Shown here: one piece after another, positions 16,925 to 25,566 of the stretch | Numbering within the stretch: the stretch's first letter is position 1 | Layout: each line of letters starts with the position of its first letter | Assembly: GCA_035602605.1 (NCBI GenBank) | Contig: DATNLZ010000037.1 | Span: 1 to 64,000, forward strand | Direction: 5' to 3' | From: DASQHY01 sp035602605 | Lineage (GTDB): Bacteria; Acidobacteriota; Terriglobia; Acidiferrales; UBA7541 | DNA length: 64,000 nt | Notes under the pieces: generated by a model | Told to the model about the DNA's origin: nothing | Database searches by the model: none | What the model saw: the letters and a program-made list of their open reading frames with translations, nothing else | Made by a program: the position numbers and the translations under genes

Positions 16925-16959
16925 AACCCGTCGCGCAGGGTGCGACGGGTTGTTTTTTT
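16925..16959 (+). terminator. Rho-independent terminator after rplQ
   Basis: A perfect 10-bp stem (AACCCGTCGC with GCGACGGGTT) encloses a 7-base loop and is followed by G and seven T. It lies 31 bases past the rplQ stop and closes the str-S10-spc-alpha transcription unit. The convergent M61 peptidase gene ends about 135 bases further on; a weaker A-run on the left could allow some function from that side. Confidence 0.93.
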
Positions 16960-17094
16960 GAGATGCTTTGAATGCGAACCGCTTGTCGCTAAACGCGTGA
17001 CAAGCATCTTGGTTCAAGGCTCCACCGCGGCAGCTTGCACGGTTCAGTCGGCCGCGATGATTTCTGCTACCGAGGTCCATGGATTCCCATCCGT

Positions 17095-18963
17095 TTAGTG
17101 AACTCCAAGCCAGCTCTGGTAAATTCGCTTTTGTAAATCATTGGGGTGTTCTACTGGCGTGAGTGCGTAGGTTGCATAGGGATAGGAAGCCGGCTTGACC
17201 GTAATTTCGCGCAAATTGCCGCTACGAACAATCGTAAACTTCAGAGCTTCGCCGGGCTTTGCGGAGCCCACGGCCGTGGCAAAATCATCTTCTGTAACTG
17301 CCAGCCCGTTTATAGCGACAACCAAATCCCCGCTGGTGAGGCCATAGCTCTCAGCCGGGCCTCCAGGAATAAGACTCGCGATTTCAGCTTTGCCGCCATC
17401 CCCTTTCTTGTGACTCAGACCAATCCAGGGACGCTGCGGATTCATTTTTTTGTCGACATGGATTCCGCCGAGCGTGAAATAAGTCTCGTATGGCAAGGGT
17501 TCTTTGCCGCTGGCATAGCGGCGAAAGAAGTCAGACATATCTTTGCCGGTAATCTCCGACGCCGCACGCACGGCTTCCCCAGGCTCAAAGCCAGGTTTCG
17601 GCAAAGCGTAACGTTGGTACAGCAGGCGCATCCAGTCATCCAGCGTTTTTTGATTGTTGGTGGCCTCACGGATAGCGAAGTCAAGAAGATGCCCGAGTAC
17701 CTGCCCGCCGTCGTAATACGAATAATTCGTATTGTTCAGGTTTGTGGCCATCTGTCCTCGCGAACTTCCGCCAACGAACCAAGTATCCCAACTCGTGTCT
17801 TCAATACTGCGTTCGTGGCGTCCCGTCTCTGCTTCAAAGCTGCTAATGAGCTGCGCTATCGAATCCAGATAGGCCTGAGGCGATTCGAGGCCTGCGCGTT
17901 CGACTGCCAACTCACCGTAATAGCTGGTCAACCCTTCGGAAATCCAAAGCGACGGCGTATAAACTTCGCGTGTGTAATCGAAAGGTCCAAGGGGTCGAGG
18001 ACGCAGTCGCTTCACGTTCCAAGCGTGATAAAACTCGTGAGCGGTGACAAAGAGCTTCAGCGTGTAATCACTGCCGTATCGCGCTCCTCCAGCGCCTAGT
18101 TGGTTGGTCGGGACCATGCTCGACCAGTCGCTCGGAAAATTAATCTGTGTGGAGTTCAAATGCTCGAGGCCACCGAGGGACTCCGGTGCAATGTGGAATA
18201 AAAACCAGTAGTGGGCGAAGGGTGCCGCGTGTCGACCGGTGGCGCCTGGATACATCGGAACTACGGTTTCGACAAGCCTTTTGGTATCTTCTGTGAACTT
18301 CGTGAAGTCGGTGTGGCCCATCTCATCGTGCACGACCACGTGGTAGGTTGTGCCCAGGGTGGTAAACGTTCTTTCCGCGAAATCACCGATTTCGAGAGGG
18401 GCGTCCACAAATGTGTCATAGTCCGGAGATGCAAACGTTGTGTCGTCGATTCGTTCCATTCCAGTGGCCACACGCCAGCCAGAGGGCGCGTTGATCTTGA
18501 CTTGGACTGCGAGTTGTTTTGCGCCGACGAAATACATCCACAGCGCGGGGCCGGAAATGTGGGCATGATGCTCATCGTATTGAATGGTAGTGTCAGAAAG
18601 CGTGTCGCCAAATACTTTGTAATGAATGACTGCCTCGTGCGCGTCTCCGAGCTCAATGCGCCATGTCTGTTTGTCGATCTTGTGCCAGGGCAAAGATGGC
18701 CCTTTGGTAGATGCGGCGCTAAACTCTTGTACGTTTTTGGCATAGTCCACGATACGGTACGCGCCAGGTGACCATGCCGGCAAAGAAAAATCCGCAGTGG
18801 CTGTGGTAATGCCTGTGACCTTGATGACGACCTCGAGCAAATGAGTATTCGGTTTTCCAAAGCGCAATTCGTACTGCACAGTTGCGGTTGCGCTGGCTTG
18901 CGCGATGGCCGCCGCCGGTGCGCACGTCAGCAGCAAAAACGTCCAGGAGTAGTTGCCGCGCAT
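17095..18963 (-). CDS. Secreted M61-family metallopeptidase with PDZ domain
   Basis: Predicted glycyl aminopeptidase-like zinc peptidase of family M61. ATG 18963 has GGAGAGAGG upstream and gives a clean signal peptide (NYSWTFLLLTCAPAAAIAQA), so it acts outside the cytoplasm. The N-terminal beta domain is followed by the catalytic region with HEFYHAWN (HExxH) at about residue 320 and WISEGLTSYYGEL supplying the third ligand. A PDZ domain (IPGGPAESYGLTSGDLVVAINGLAV) lies near the C-terminus. The 622-residue length fits the family. Substrate is unknown. It stands alone between the rplQ terminator and a VanZ-like gene. Confidence 0.92.
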   Translation of the reverse strand: MRGNYSWTFLLLTCAPAAAIAQASATATVQYELRFGKPNTHLLEVVIKVTGITTATADFSLPAWSPGAYRIVDYAKNVQEFSAASTKGPSLPWHKIDKQTWRIELGDAHEAVIHYKVFGDTLSDTTIQYDEHHAHISGPALWMYFVGAKQLAVQVKINAPSGWRVATGMERIDDTTFASPDYDTFVDAPLEIGDFAERTFTTLGTTYHVVVHDEMGHTDFTKFTEDTKRLVETVVPMYPGATGRHAAPFAHYWFLFHIAPESLGGLEHLNSTQINFPSDWSSMVPTNQLGAGGARYGSDYTLKLFVTAHEFYHAWNVKRLRPRPLGPFDYTREVYTPSLWISEGLTSYYGELAVERAGLESPQAYLDSIAQLISSFEAETGRHERSIEDTSWDTWFVGGSSRGQMATNLNNTNYSYYDGGQVLGHLLDFAIREATNNQKTLDDWMRLLYQRYALPKPGFEPGEAVRAASEITGKDMSDFFRRYASGKEPLPYETYFTLGGIHVDKKMNPQRPWIGLSHKKGDGGKAEIASLIPGGPAESYGLTSGDLVVAINGLAVTEDDFATAVGSAKPGEALKFTIVRSGNLREITVKPASYPYATYALTPVEHPNDLQKRIYQSWLGVH

Positions 18964-19034
18964 GTTGTTTCCTCTCTCCAAGAAATGTGAATATTATTTT
19001 TCGCAGTAAACTGCTCACCTGCTCGAACTATGAA

Positions 19035-19487
19035 CTATGCGGCGCTCCGCACCTGCCTTCGGGTCTGGCGCCAGGCGAATGCCGAGAGCAGCAGCTGCGC
19101 GGCGGCAGCCCCAGCAGTATCAAGGAGCGAATCATACATCGATGAAGTGCGATCGGACTCAAATGCCTGGTGTATCTCATCGAGAGTGGCATAAATGGCG
19201 GCGAGGAACACGGTTTCCAGCGACCACGAAAGCCGCCACCCGCGGCGATCGCCGCGTATTCCGCGGAACACCAGCAAGCTAAAAACAAAATACTCTACCA
19301 AGTGCGCGGCCTTGCGGATCAGGGCATGCAACAGCTTCAATGTTTCCTCGGAAGCCGATGGAAATAGCCAAGACAAAACCGGCCCAATAACTCTTCCAGT
19401 CGCCGCCGAGGAAAAGTGATCGGTTGAAAGTAACCAAATACAACCGGCCCAGGCGAGAACTGGACCCCAGTTTCGCAACCAGCGCAT
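19035..19487 (-). CDS. VanZ-like membrane protein
   Basis: The 150-residue protein has about four hydrophobic segments and the VanZ-family signature: KAAHLVEYFVFSLLVFRG, then DEIHQAFESDRTSSMYDSLLDTAGA. VanZ confers low-level teicoplanin resistance in enterococci, but most family members have unknown roles in the membrane, so the name describes fold family only. It lies downstream of guaB on the same strand, 78 bases away, and may be read through from it. Confidence 0.85.
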   Translation of the reverse strand: MRWLRNWGPVLAWAGCIWLLSTDHFSSAATGRVIGPVLSWLFPSASEETLKLLHALIRKAAHLVEYFVFSLLVFRGIRGDRRGWRLSWSLETVFLAAIYATLDEIHQAFESDRTSSMYDSLLDTAGAAAAQLLLSAFAWRQTRRQVRSAA

Positions 19488-19565
19488 TTACCGCGGGCCT
19501 TCGGGCAGCCGTCTGGAATGAGGTGAAGTCATCGAAGTAGTTTCAGGGCAAAAGGGAGTGCTGGG

Positions 19566-21026
19566 TTATTCGATGCGGTAATTCGGAGCCTCTTTCGTAA
19601 TGATGACGTCATGAACGTGGCTTTCGCGAAGACCCGCCGAGGTAATACGAATGAAGCGGCCGTGCTCCTGTAAGTCTTTAAGGGTCGACACCCCACAATA
19701 TCCCATGCCGCTGCGTAAGCCGCCAACGAGCTGCTCAACGAGACCGCCAAGCGAGCCCTTGTGACTAACGCGGCCTTCGACACCTTCGGGCACAGACTTA
19801 CCGCGCTCGGCGGTTTCCTGAGCATACCGATCGGCCGAGCCCGCTTCCATGGCGCCGGAGGAACCCATGCCGCGATAAGACTTAAACGTACGACCCTGAT
19901 AGAGAATCGTTTCGCCGGGAGATTCTTCAGTTCCAGCGAAAAGACTCCCGATCATGACCACGGATGCGCCCGCAGCGATGGCCTTCGAGATGTCGCCGGA
20001 AAATTTGATTCCGCCATCCGCGATCACCGGGACGCCGGTACCTTTGGCGGCACGCGATGCATCGGTGATGGCGGTGATTTGCGGCACTCCAAAGCCGGTA
20101 ACCACGCGCGTTGTACAAATCGATCCGGGACCAATGCCAACCTTGAGACCATCGATTCCGAGAGAGATGAGATCGCGAGCGCCTTCAAAGGTTGCAACAT
20201 TTCCAGCGATCACCTGCATTTCGGGCAAACGCTTTTTTAGGGCTTTAACGGCATCCATCACGCGCGATGAGTGACCGTGAGCCGTATCGACGGCCAGGAG
20301 ATCAGTACTCACGCGCGAAAGCTCAGCAGCGCGTTCGAGAAAATCGCCAGTGGCACCGATAGCCGCGCCCACTCGCAAGCGCCCGCGTTCATCCTTGGCG
20401 GAGCGAGGGAACTCGAGCTTTTTTTGAATGTCTTTGACCGTGATCAAACCTTTGAGATTGAAATCCTTGTCCACTACAAGAAGTTTTTCGATGCGGTGCC
20501 TTTGGAGTATTCGCTCGGCTTCCTCGAGCGTGGTGCCAACGGGAACGGTAACCAGATTGTCTTTGGTCATGACCGCGCTCACGGGCTGATCATGATTTTT
20601 TTCAAAGCGCAGGTCGCGGTTGGTGAGAATGCCGGCGAGTTGCGCGCCCCGGGTTACCGGCAGTCCCGAAATGCGGTACTTGTTCATGATCTCGAGCGCC
20701 TGTCGGAGCGAAAGGTCGGGGGAGATCGTGACCGGATCCACTATCATCCCGCTTTCCGAGCGCTTGACGCGGTCAACTTCTTCTGCCTGGCGCTCGATGG
20801 ACATGTTGCGGTGAATCAGTCCCAATCCACCTTGGCGCGCGATGGCGATTGCCAGGCGCGATTCCGTGACCGTGTCCATGGCCGCCGAAACCAAAGGAAT
20901 ATTGAGCGAGATTTTCTTGGTCAAACAGGTACGGGTGTCTACCTCGCTCGGCAGAACCGCTGATCTCCCAGGGACGAGCAGCACATCATCAAACGTCAAT
21001 CCTTCAGGAATGGGTCCGTCAATCAT
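19566..21026 (-). CDS. guaB: IMP dehydrogenase
   Basis: Oxidises IMP to XMP with NAD+, the committed step of GMP synthesis. The TIM barrel carries the catalytic Cys in GPGSICTTRVVTGFGVPQ, the flap SYRGMGSSGAM and EGVEGRVSHKG. Two CBS domains are inserted at about residues 93-205 (VMTKDNLVTVPVGTTLEEAERIL is one). The 486-residue length is typical. A good sigma-70-like promoter lies 192 bases upstream, leaving a long leader with a hairpin. Confidence 0.98.
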   Translation of the reverse strand: MIDGPIPEGLTFDDVLLVPGRSAVLPSEVDTRTCLTKKISLNIPLVSAAMDTVTESRLAIAIARQGGLGLIHRNMSIERQAEEVDRVKRSESGMIVDPVTISPDLSLRQALEIMNKYRISGLPVTRGAQLAGILTNRDLRFEKNHDQPVSAVMTKDNLVTVPVGTTLEEAERILQRHRIEKLLVVDKDFNLKGLITVKDIQKKLEFPRSAKDERGRLRVGAAIGATGDFLERAAELSRVSTDLLAVDTAHGHSSRVMDAVKALKKRLPEMQVIAGNVATFEGARDLISLGIDGLKVGIGPGSICTTRVVTGFGVPQITAITDASRAAKGTGVPVIADGGIKFSGDISKAIAAGASVVMIGSLFAGTEESPGETILYQGRTFKSYRGMGSSGAMEAGSADRYAQETAERGKSVPEGVEGRVSHKGSLGGLVEQLVGGLRSGMGYCGVSTLKDLQEHGRFIRITSAGLRESHVHDVIITKEAPNYRIE

Positions 21027-21137
21027 TGTCCTATGGTTCGTCCTAGAAGCACTTGGTTAGCGGCATTTTCCCCAGCGTCGCTCGCGATGGTTTCGTTAAA
21101 TCTCTGCACCTCAACGTTGCTCCAGAAAAACGATTCA

Positions 21138-21159
21138 GCCCAGCGAGCATCCGCTGGGC
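21138..21159 (-). promoter_or_regulatory. Hairpin in guaB leader
   Basis: In the predicted 5' leader of guaB a perfect 8-bp stem (GCCCAGCG with CGCTGGGC) closes a 6-base loop. On the guaB strand it is followed by TGAATCG and then five T. It could be an attenuator-like element or only a structured leader. No known purine riboswitch core was recognised. Confidence 0.45.
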
Positions 21160-21217
21160 CGACACAAAGTCAATTTGCATGGCAGGACATTGCAGCACAT
21201 TCATAGGTGAATACTCT

Positions 21218-21246
21218 ATTCTAGACACCGGGTTAGTGTAGGTCAA
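21218..21246 (-). promoter_or_regulatory. Sigma-70-type promoter of guaB
   Basis: On the - strand, TTGACC (21246-21241) and TAGAAT (21223-21218) are separated by exactly 17 bases. Transcription would start near 21210, giving a leader of about 185 bases before the guaB ATG at 21026. Both hexamers differ from consensus at one position. Confidence 0.7.
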
Positions 21247-21550
21247 GCAAGGTGCAGCGGTCGACGCGTGCGCCGGTGATCGTTTTGTCGATCGTAACTC
21301 ATCGCGCGAATACGGCGCTTGGGGCCTACCCTCGGGGTGTTTTTTGCAGGCATCCTTTGTTTTGTAATCATATGATTCTTAAGTAGTTGCAGGGATATTT
21401 TACGCAAACCGGAGTCTAACGGACGGAGCGAATGAAGGTCGGTGGTGGGCGGGCTCGGCGAACTCCTGTCAATGAACGCAAAGGTATTCTAACATTGCAG
21501 TTAACAATGGCAATGAAAACGACGTGTTAAGCACTATGGCATGCGGTGCC
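21247..21550. other. Intergenic stretch without a gene
   Basis: No convincing reading frame on either strand. It holds the upstream side of the guaB promoter and a perfect 12-base palindrome (AATCATATGATT, 21366-21377) that could be an operator or chance. Further bases up to the broken RidA gene show nothing recognisable. Confidence 0.6.
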
Positions 21551-22054
21551 TCATTCGGGGACAACGGCGATCGCTTCGACCTCGATGAGGTAGTCTTCCC
21601 GAAAAAGGCGTCTGACTTCGATGGCCGTGCTTGCGGGAGGGTGCGTGGCCGACCAAGCGATCACGCACCTCGCGTACTGCGGGTAATTGCGTTGCATCCA
21701 TCACATAATAGTTGAGTTTAACGACATCGCTAAAAGTGGCGCCTGCGGCGGCTAAGGCTGCCTTGAGGTTTTCAAAGACTTGCTGAGCTTGGGCGTGCAT
21801 CTCACCGCGCCCGACGAGGTTGCCTGATTTGTCCATGGCCACTTGTCCAGCGATATAATTTTTCCTCCGCCGGCTTGCACGACATGCGTGTATCCAACGG
21901 GATTGGTGATCGTGGGCGGATTAATGAACTGGACCGTTGGTTTCAAGGGTGGCATTTTCGGCGGGTGTTTTGGCGATCGTGCGGTTTATTTTTGCGCGAC
22001 TGCCACAGTCAAAATAACTAGAACGCACAACATCCCCATCACCATCTTTTGCAT
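21551..22054 (-). pseudogene. Broken secreted RidA/YjgF-family gene
   Basis: The - strand carries pieces of a RidA-like protein in two frames. ATG 22054 has GGGAGG upstream and encodes a hydrophobic signal-like segment (MQKMVMGMLCVLVILTVAVAQK) that runs into an in-frame TAA; the frame then continues with PTVQFINPPTITNPVGYTHVVQAGGGKII. A shift consistent with 4 lost bases near 21856 precedes IAGQVAMDKSGNLVGRGEMHAQ, and a shift consistent with 1 lost base near 21635 precedes STAIEVRRLFREDYLIEVEAIAVVPE. RidA enzymes deaminate reactive enamines. With three lesions it is probably a pseudogene; assembly error is the alternative. Confidence 0.8.
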
Positions 22055-22137
22055 CTTGTTTTCCTCCCGCACTTACGTAGTTGGTCCCGGTTTAATGACA
22101 TTGGTAGAAAGATCGGGCGTACTATGAAAGCGCCTCC

Positions 22138-23112
22138 ATGAACCCTTTCGAGCCGCATCGCTCGCTACGAAACAAGCACATTATGACGGTTGCCGCGACG
22201 TACTGGAGGCGAAACTTTCCGCATCTTCCGCTTGGAATTGACCGGTTTTTCGAGGTCGAGCCAGGAACGAAGTTATTGGGGCATTGCCACTGGCAAGCCG
22301 AGCCGAAAGAACATGCGACGATTGTACTGGTGCACGGGCTGGAGGGCTCGAGCGACTCCGGTTACATGCTAGGGATTGCGGAAAAGGCCTACCGCGTGGG
22401 ATTCAACGCCATTCGTCTGAATCAGCGGAATTGCGGAGGTTCCGAAAAATTGACGGCAACGCTCTATAACTCGGGACTTAGCGGCGACTATCACGCCGTG
22501 CTGCACGAACTGATAACCCGCGACGCGCTGCCGGACCTCTTTTTCTGCGGGTATTCGATGGGAGGCAACCTGGTACTTAAGATGGCCGGCGAGCTAGGCG
22601 CCGCGGCGCCGCGGCAATTGCGCGGAGTGGCGGCTGTTTGCCCCTCTCTAGACCTGGCGGCCTGCGCGGATGCTCTCGAGCTGCCGACAAATTTCTTCTA
22701 TCATCGCCATTTTGTGGTGGGGCTAAAGAGGCGGTATCGCCGGAAGGCGCAGCAGCTGCCGGAGACTTATTCGCTCGCTGGACTTGCACGGATTCGAAGC
22801 TTGCGGCAATTTGACAACATCATCACGGCGCCGCGGTCGGGATATCGCGATGCCGTGGATTACTATGATCGAGCCAGCGCTATCCGCGTTGCCGGACAGA
22901 TCCGTGTTCCTACGCTCATCATTACCGCAAAGGACGATCCTTTTGTTCCGGTGAATTCCTTTACCGACCCGGCGATCACGGGCAATCGGAATATTCAACT
23001 GGTCACCACGGAGCATGGGGGACATTGCGCCTTTGTGTCCCGTACAAACGGGCCTGAGCGCTTTTGGGCTGAGGCTCGGGTCGTGGAGTTTTGCCGCAAG
23101 CAACTCCGCTAG
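22138..23112 (+). CDS. Alpha/beta hydrolase, YheT-like
   Basis: A predicted alpha/beta-fold esterase or hydrolase of the YheT/EMB8 type (324 residues). VLVHGLEGSSDSGY holds the oxyanion region, FFCGYSMGGNL the nucleophile Ser at about residue 142, ITAKDDPFVP the acid Asp and TEHGGHCAFV the His. The N-terminal PFEPHRSLRNKHIMTVAATYWRR is typical of this family. The substrate is not known. Its stop shares CTAG with the stop of the convergent M24 gene. Confidence 0.88.
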   Translation: MNPFEPHRSLRNKHIMTVAATYWRRNFPHLPLGIDRFFEVEPGTKLLGHCHWQAEPKEHATIVLVHGLEGSSDSGYMLGIAEKAYRVGFNAIRLNQRNCGGSEKLTATLYNSGLSGDYHAVLHELITRDALPDLFFCGYSMGGNLVLKMAGELGAAAPRQLRGVAAVCPSLDLAACADALELPTNFFYHRHFVVGLKRRYRRKAQQLPETYSLAGLARIRSLRQFDNIITAPRSGYRDAVDYYDRASAIRVAGQIRVPTLIITAKDDPFVPVNSFTDPAITGNRNIQLVTTEHGGHCAFVSRTNGPERFWAEARVVEFCRKQLR

Positions 23113-24383
23113 CCTAATGGTTTTTCGAGCGAAGGGCTGAAGCCCGGAGTGAGCAATTCCGCCGGCCCTTGCGGAGTAACGACCATCAGATCCTCGAGGC
23201 GCACGCCGTAATCGCCGGGAACATAGATACCGGGCTCATTCGAGAAAGTCATTCCGGATTTGAGGATGGTTTTGCTTCCGCGCACAAGATAGGGGTGCTC
23301 GTGACCGTCGAGGCCAATGCCGTGGCCGAGGCGATGGGTAAAAAATTTGTAGTCCGGGCCGAAGCCCGCGGAAACGACCTCGGAGCGAGCGGCATCATCA
23401 ACACTGCCTGAGAGCTTTCCACCACGTGCAGCGTCGAGGGCGGCGTTCTGCGCCAGACGCAAAGTATCGAAAGCGCGCTGAAGCTTTTCGGATGACTTGC
23501 CGAGGAGACCGGTGCGCGTCACGTCAGAGGCATAGCCCTCCACGGAAGTTCCGCCATCGATGAGCACGGGCTCACCTTCGCGCAGTTTCCGTGGCTGAAT
23601 GGTGCCGTGAGGCAAAGCCGCGGAAGGGCCGAGAAGCACAAGCGCACCGCCTTGCAAACCGATGCGCGAGAATCCGCCCAGGACTAGACCCGCGATGTCG
23701 CGCGCGGTGAGCCCTTCGTGAAGCGAGGCAAAAACGGCGCGAAAAACATCGCAGGTGGCTTCGCAGGCGAGGCGCATGAGTTCGAGCTCATGCTCGGATT
23801 TGCCGGCCCGGCAGCCAATCGTTATGGGATCGCCGCTGACGTACTCGAGGCCAGGCGCAGCGTCGCGTAGATGGCCAAAAAAGGTGTAGCGAGTGGTTTC
23901 TTCAATGGCGACGCGTCCGCTGCGGATACTCCGCTCCACCAACCATTTTGCGATCAGCGAAGAGGGATTTTGATCTTCCTGCCAGGAACGGACTTCGATG
24001 GGCCAGCGCAGAAGTTCGCGAAGCCGGCCTTCTTCGAAAGCTGGACACACGAGAACAGCATCGCCGGTACGGGGAAGGACAAGAGCCATAAGGCGCTCGC
24101 TAGTTCCCCAACGAATGCCAGAATAGTAATAGCATGAGCTTCCTGAGGGGAGATAAAGCGCGGATATTTGCGGCTTGCTCTCGGTCATGATCCGCTGTGC
24201 GTGCCCGATGCGGTCGTGAAATTCCGCCGTGGCAATGGGCTTGACGCGGCTTCCGAGCGGTTTGAGAGTATCGAAAGCGCGCGGGAGGTCGCGGGAAGAC
24301 TGTCCGGCGCTCGGACCGGAAAGAAGCGGCGCGGTAGATAGAAGTGCCCCGCTCTTCAGCAAATTTCGACGCGACAGCGGCAT
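23109..24383 (-). CDS. Xaa-Pro aminopeptidase-like M24 peptidase, Tat-exported
   Basis: ATG 24383 gives an N-terminus with SRRNLLKSGALLSTAPLL, a twin-arginine-type signal, and CGGAG upstream. The C-terminal pita-bread domain has the M24 ligands: two Asp in LIDGGTSVEGYASDVTRTG, His in RLGHGIGLDGHEHP, Glu in FSNEPGIYVPGDYGVRLED (and the final Glu there). The N-terminal creatinase-like domain is at about residues 50-190. Length is 424. It probably cleaves X-Pro dipeptides or peptides in the periplasm; the exact substrate is inferred. Confidence 0.9.
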   Translation of the reverse strand: MPLSRRNLLKSGALLSTAPLLSGPSAGQSSRDLPRAFDTLKPLGSRVKPIATAEFHDRIGHAQRIMTESKPQISALYLPSGSSCYYYSGIRWGTSERLMALVLPRTGDAVLVCPAFEEGRLRELLRWPIEVRSWQEDQNPSSLIAKWLVERSIRSGRVAIEETTRYTFFGHLRDAAPGLEYVSGDPITIGCRAGKSEHELELMRLACEATCDVFRAVFASLHEGLTARDIAGLVLGGFSRIGLQGGALVLLGPSAALPHGTIQPRKLREGEPVLIDGGTSVEGYASDVTRTGLLGKSSEKLQRAFDTLRLAQNAALDAARGGKLSGSVDDAARSEVVSAGFGPDYKFFTHRLGHGIGLDGHEHPYLVRGSKTILKSGMTFSNEPGIYVPGDYGVRLEDLMVVTPQGPAELLTPGFSPSLEKPLG

Positions 24384-24485
24384 AGTTTCTCCGGTTCGAA
24401 AAACGGTGCTGCGGTTGTACATTCAGGCCAACGTGAAGTCAAGAGTTGGGGGCCAATTCCGACGCCTAGTTCCATGGGAGGATCT

Positions 24486-24830
24486 ATGACCGAACCAATG
24501 CCTTGGTCCCGGAATTTCTCTGAGTTTTGGCTGACGTATGTGCTCGCGCACAAACAGCCGGCTACGCGCGCCTTTCATTTGGTAGGGAGTCTGGTTGGTT
24601 GGGGGCTTTTCTTGGCGGCGATCGTGCGAGCACGGCCGTGGCTCATTGTGGCAGCACTGGCCGTGCCGTATGCGCTGGCATGGTTCTCGCATTTTTTCGT
24701 TGAGCATAATCGCCCCGCAAGTTTTGGGCATCCGCTATGGTCGTGGGCGGCAGATCAAAAGATGGTGGGCATGATGCTTATAGGAAGGATGGATGACGAA
24801 GTCCGGCGTTGCCAGGAGAGGACTGTGTGA
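24486..24830 (+). CDS. Mpo1-like (DUF962) membrane protein
   Basis: A 114-residue protein with two to three hydrophobic segments. The patterns FWLTYVLAHKQPATRAFHLVGSLVG and WFSHFFVEHNRPASFGHPLWSWAADQKM are characteristic of DUF962. The yeast relative Mpo1 is a dioxygenase in fatty-acid alpha-oxidation that uses conserved His, several of which are visible here. ATG 24486 has GGGAGG upstream. The bacterial role is unknown. Confidence 0.85.
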   Translation: MTEPMPWSRNFSEFWLTYVLAHKQPATRAFHLVGSLVGWGLFLAAIVRARPWLIVAALAVPYALAWFSHFFVEHNRPASFGHPLWSWAADQKMVGMMLIGRMDDEVRRCQERTV

Positions 24831-24877
24831 GCCTGCGGTCGGGGTGCACCAGGCTTGGTCTCAAGCGGGAGATTAGA

Positions 24878-25564
24878 TTATTCGATTTGAGTAGCCACGA
24901 GTTGGTCGCCGACGATGCGGATGTCGATTCCGAGAGGAGGGCGGAAGGCTGAACCTTGAACGACAGCACCGCGGGCCCAGGCGCCACTGGGCAGGCTGGC
25001 CATTTTCAAGGGATCGAACACGCTGCGACTGCAAGGATCAGCAACCATCGGATGCGTTGCGCGAAAGCCATAATCAGTTGAGAGTTTTTCCAGCGCGGTG
25101 ATGTATTCCAGCGGGCAGCGGTGAAACGGTTCATGCAACGCGAACGCCCAATAGGAACCCCGAGCGGTCGGGGCACCGGGCAAGCGAATCACAATCGAAG
25201 GAATGTTTTCTCCCGTAGCACTCTTGCGAAACGCAAACGTTTTCGCAGACCACGGTACCGCAAGATCCTTGATTGTAATTACTTCCCCGGGTGAAGGAGC
25301 CGCACGGTTCGCGCTCGCTACCGGTGCAGGCAGCTCGAGTTCGGCCGGGAGCGTTTGAGAGACGTGCACAGGAGCATGAGATGTTCGCAGCACGGCCCAG
25401 GAGATAATTGCGGCCAATATGAAGAGTGGGGAAATAACCAAAATCGTTCGCGCCGCTGGTGAAAGAACTGAGAAATGGCTTCGTCGCATCCCCGCCGCGT
25501 TAACGCCCGGAATGCTGGGCATTGCGGGTTTAAAACGAGGGGATTGGTCGGGACGCTCGGCCAT
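24878..25564 (-). CDS. Unknown membrane-anchored protein, possibly Rieske-like fold
   Basis: A 228-residue protein. One membrane segment (TILVISPLFILAAIISWAVL) at about residues 41-60 leaves most of the chain outside. The C-terminal half (HRCPLEYI, then DPCSRSVFDPLKMASLPSG and GIDIRIVGDQLVA) recalls the layout of a Rieske domain, but the His ligands of the second box are missing, so a 2Fe-2S cluster is unlikely. This resemblance is my inference. It starts 2 bases after the stop of the RsbW-like remnant and may have been translated with it. Confidence 0.7.
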   Translation of the reverse strand: MAERPDQSPRFKPAMPSIPGVNAAGMRRSHFSVLSPAARTILVISPLFILAAIISWAVLRTSHAPVHVSQTLPAELELPAPVASANRAAPSPGEVITIKDLAVPWSAKTFAFRKSATGENIPSIVIRLPGAPTARGSYWAFALHEPFHRCPLEYITALEKLSTDYGFRATHPMVADPCSRSVFDPLKMASLPSGAWARGAVVQGSAFRPPLGIDIRIVGDQLVATQIE

Positions 25565-25566
25565 AC

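Noticed and set aside
17146..18099. A 317-codon open frame on the + strand opposite the M61 peptidase
   Set aside because: No domain or ribosome binding site, and it lies wholly within a well supported gene on the other strand.
19035..19487. Glycopeptide resistance from the VanZ-like gene
   Set aside because: No vanHAX or regulators are present, and most VanZ-family proteins have no known link to resistance.
21043..21246. A possible 67-codon leader frame before guaB
   Set aside because: It would begin upstream of the predicted transcription start, and no ribosome binding site supports its internal ATGs.
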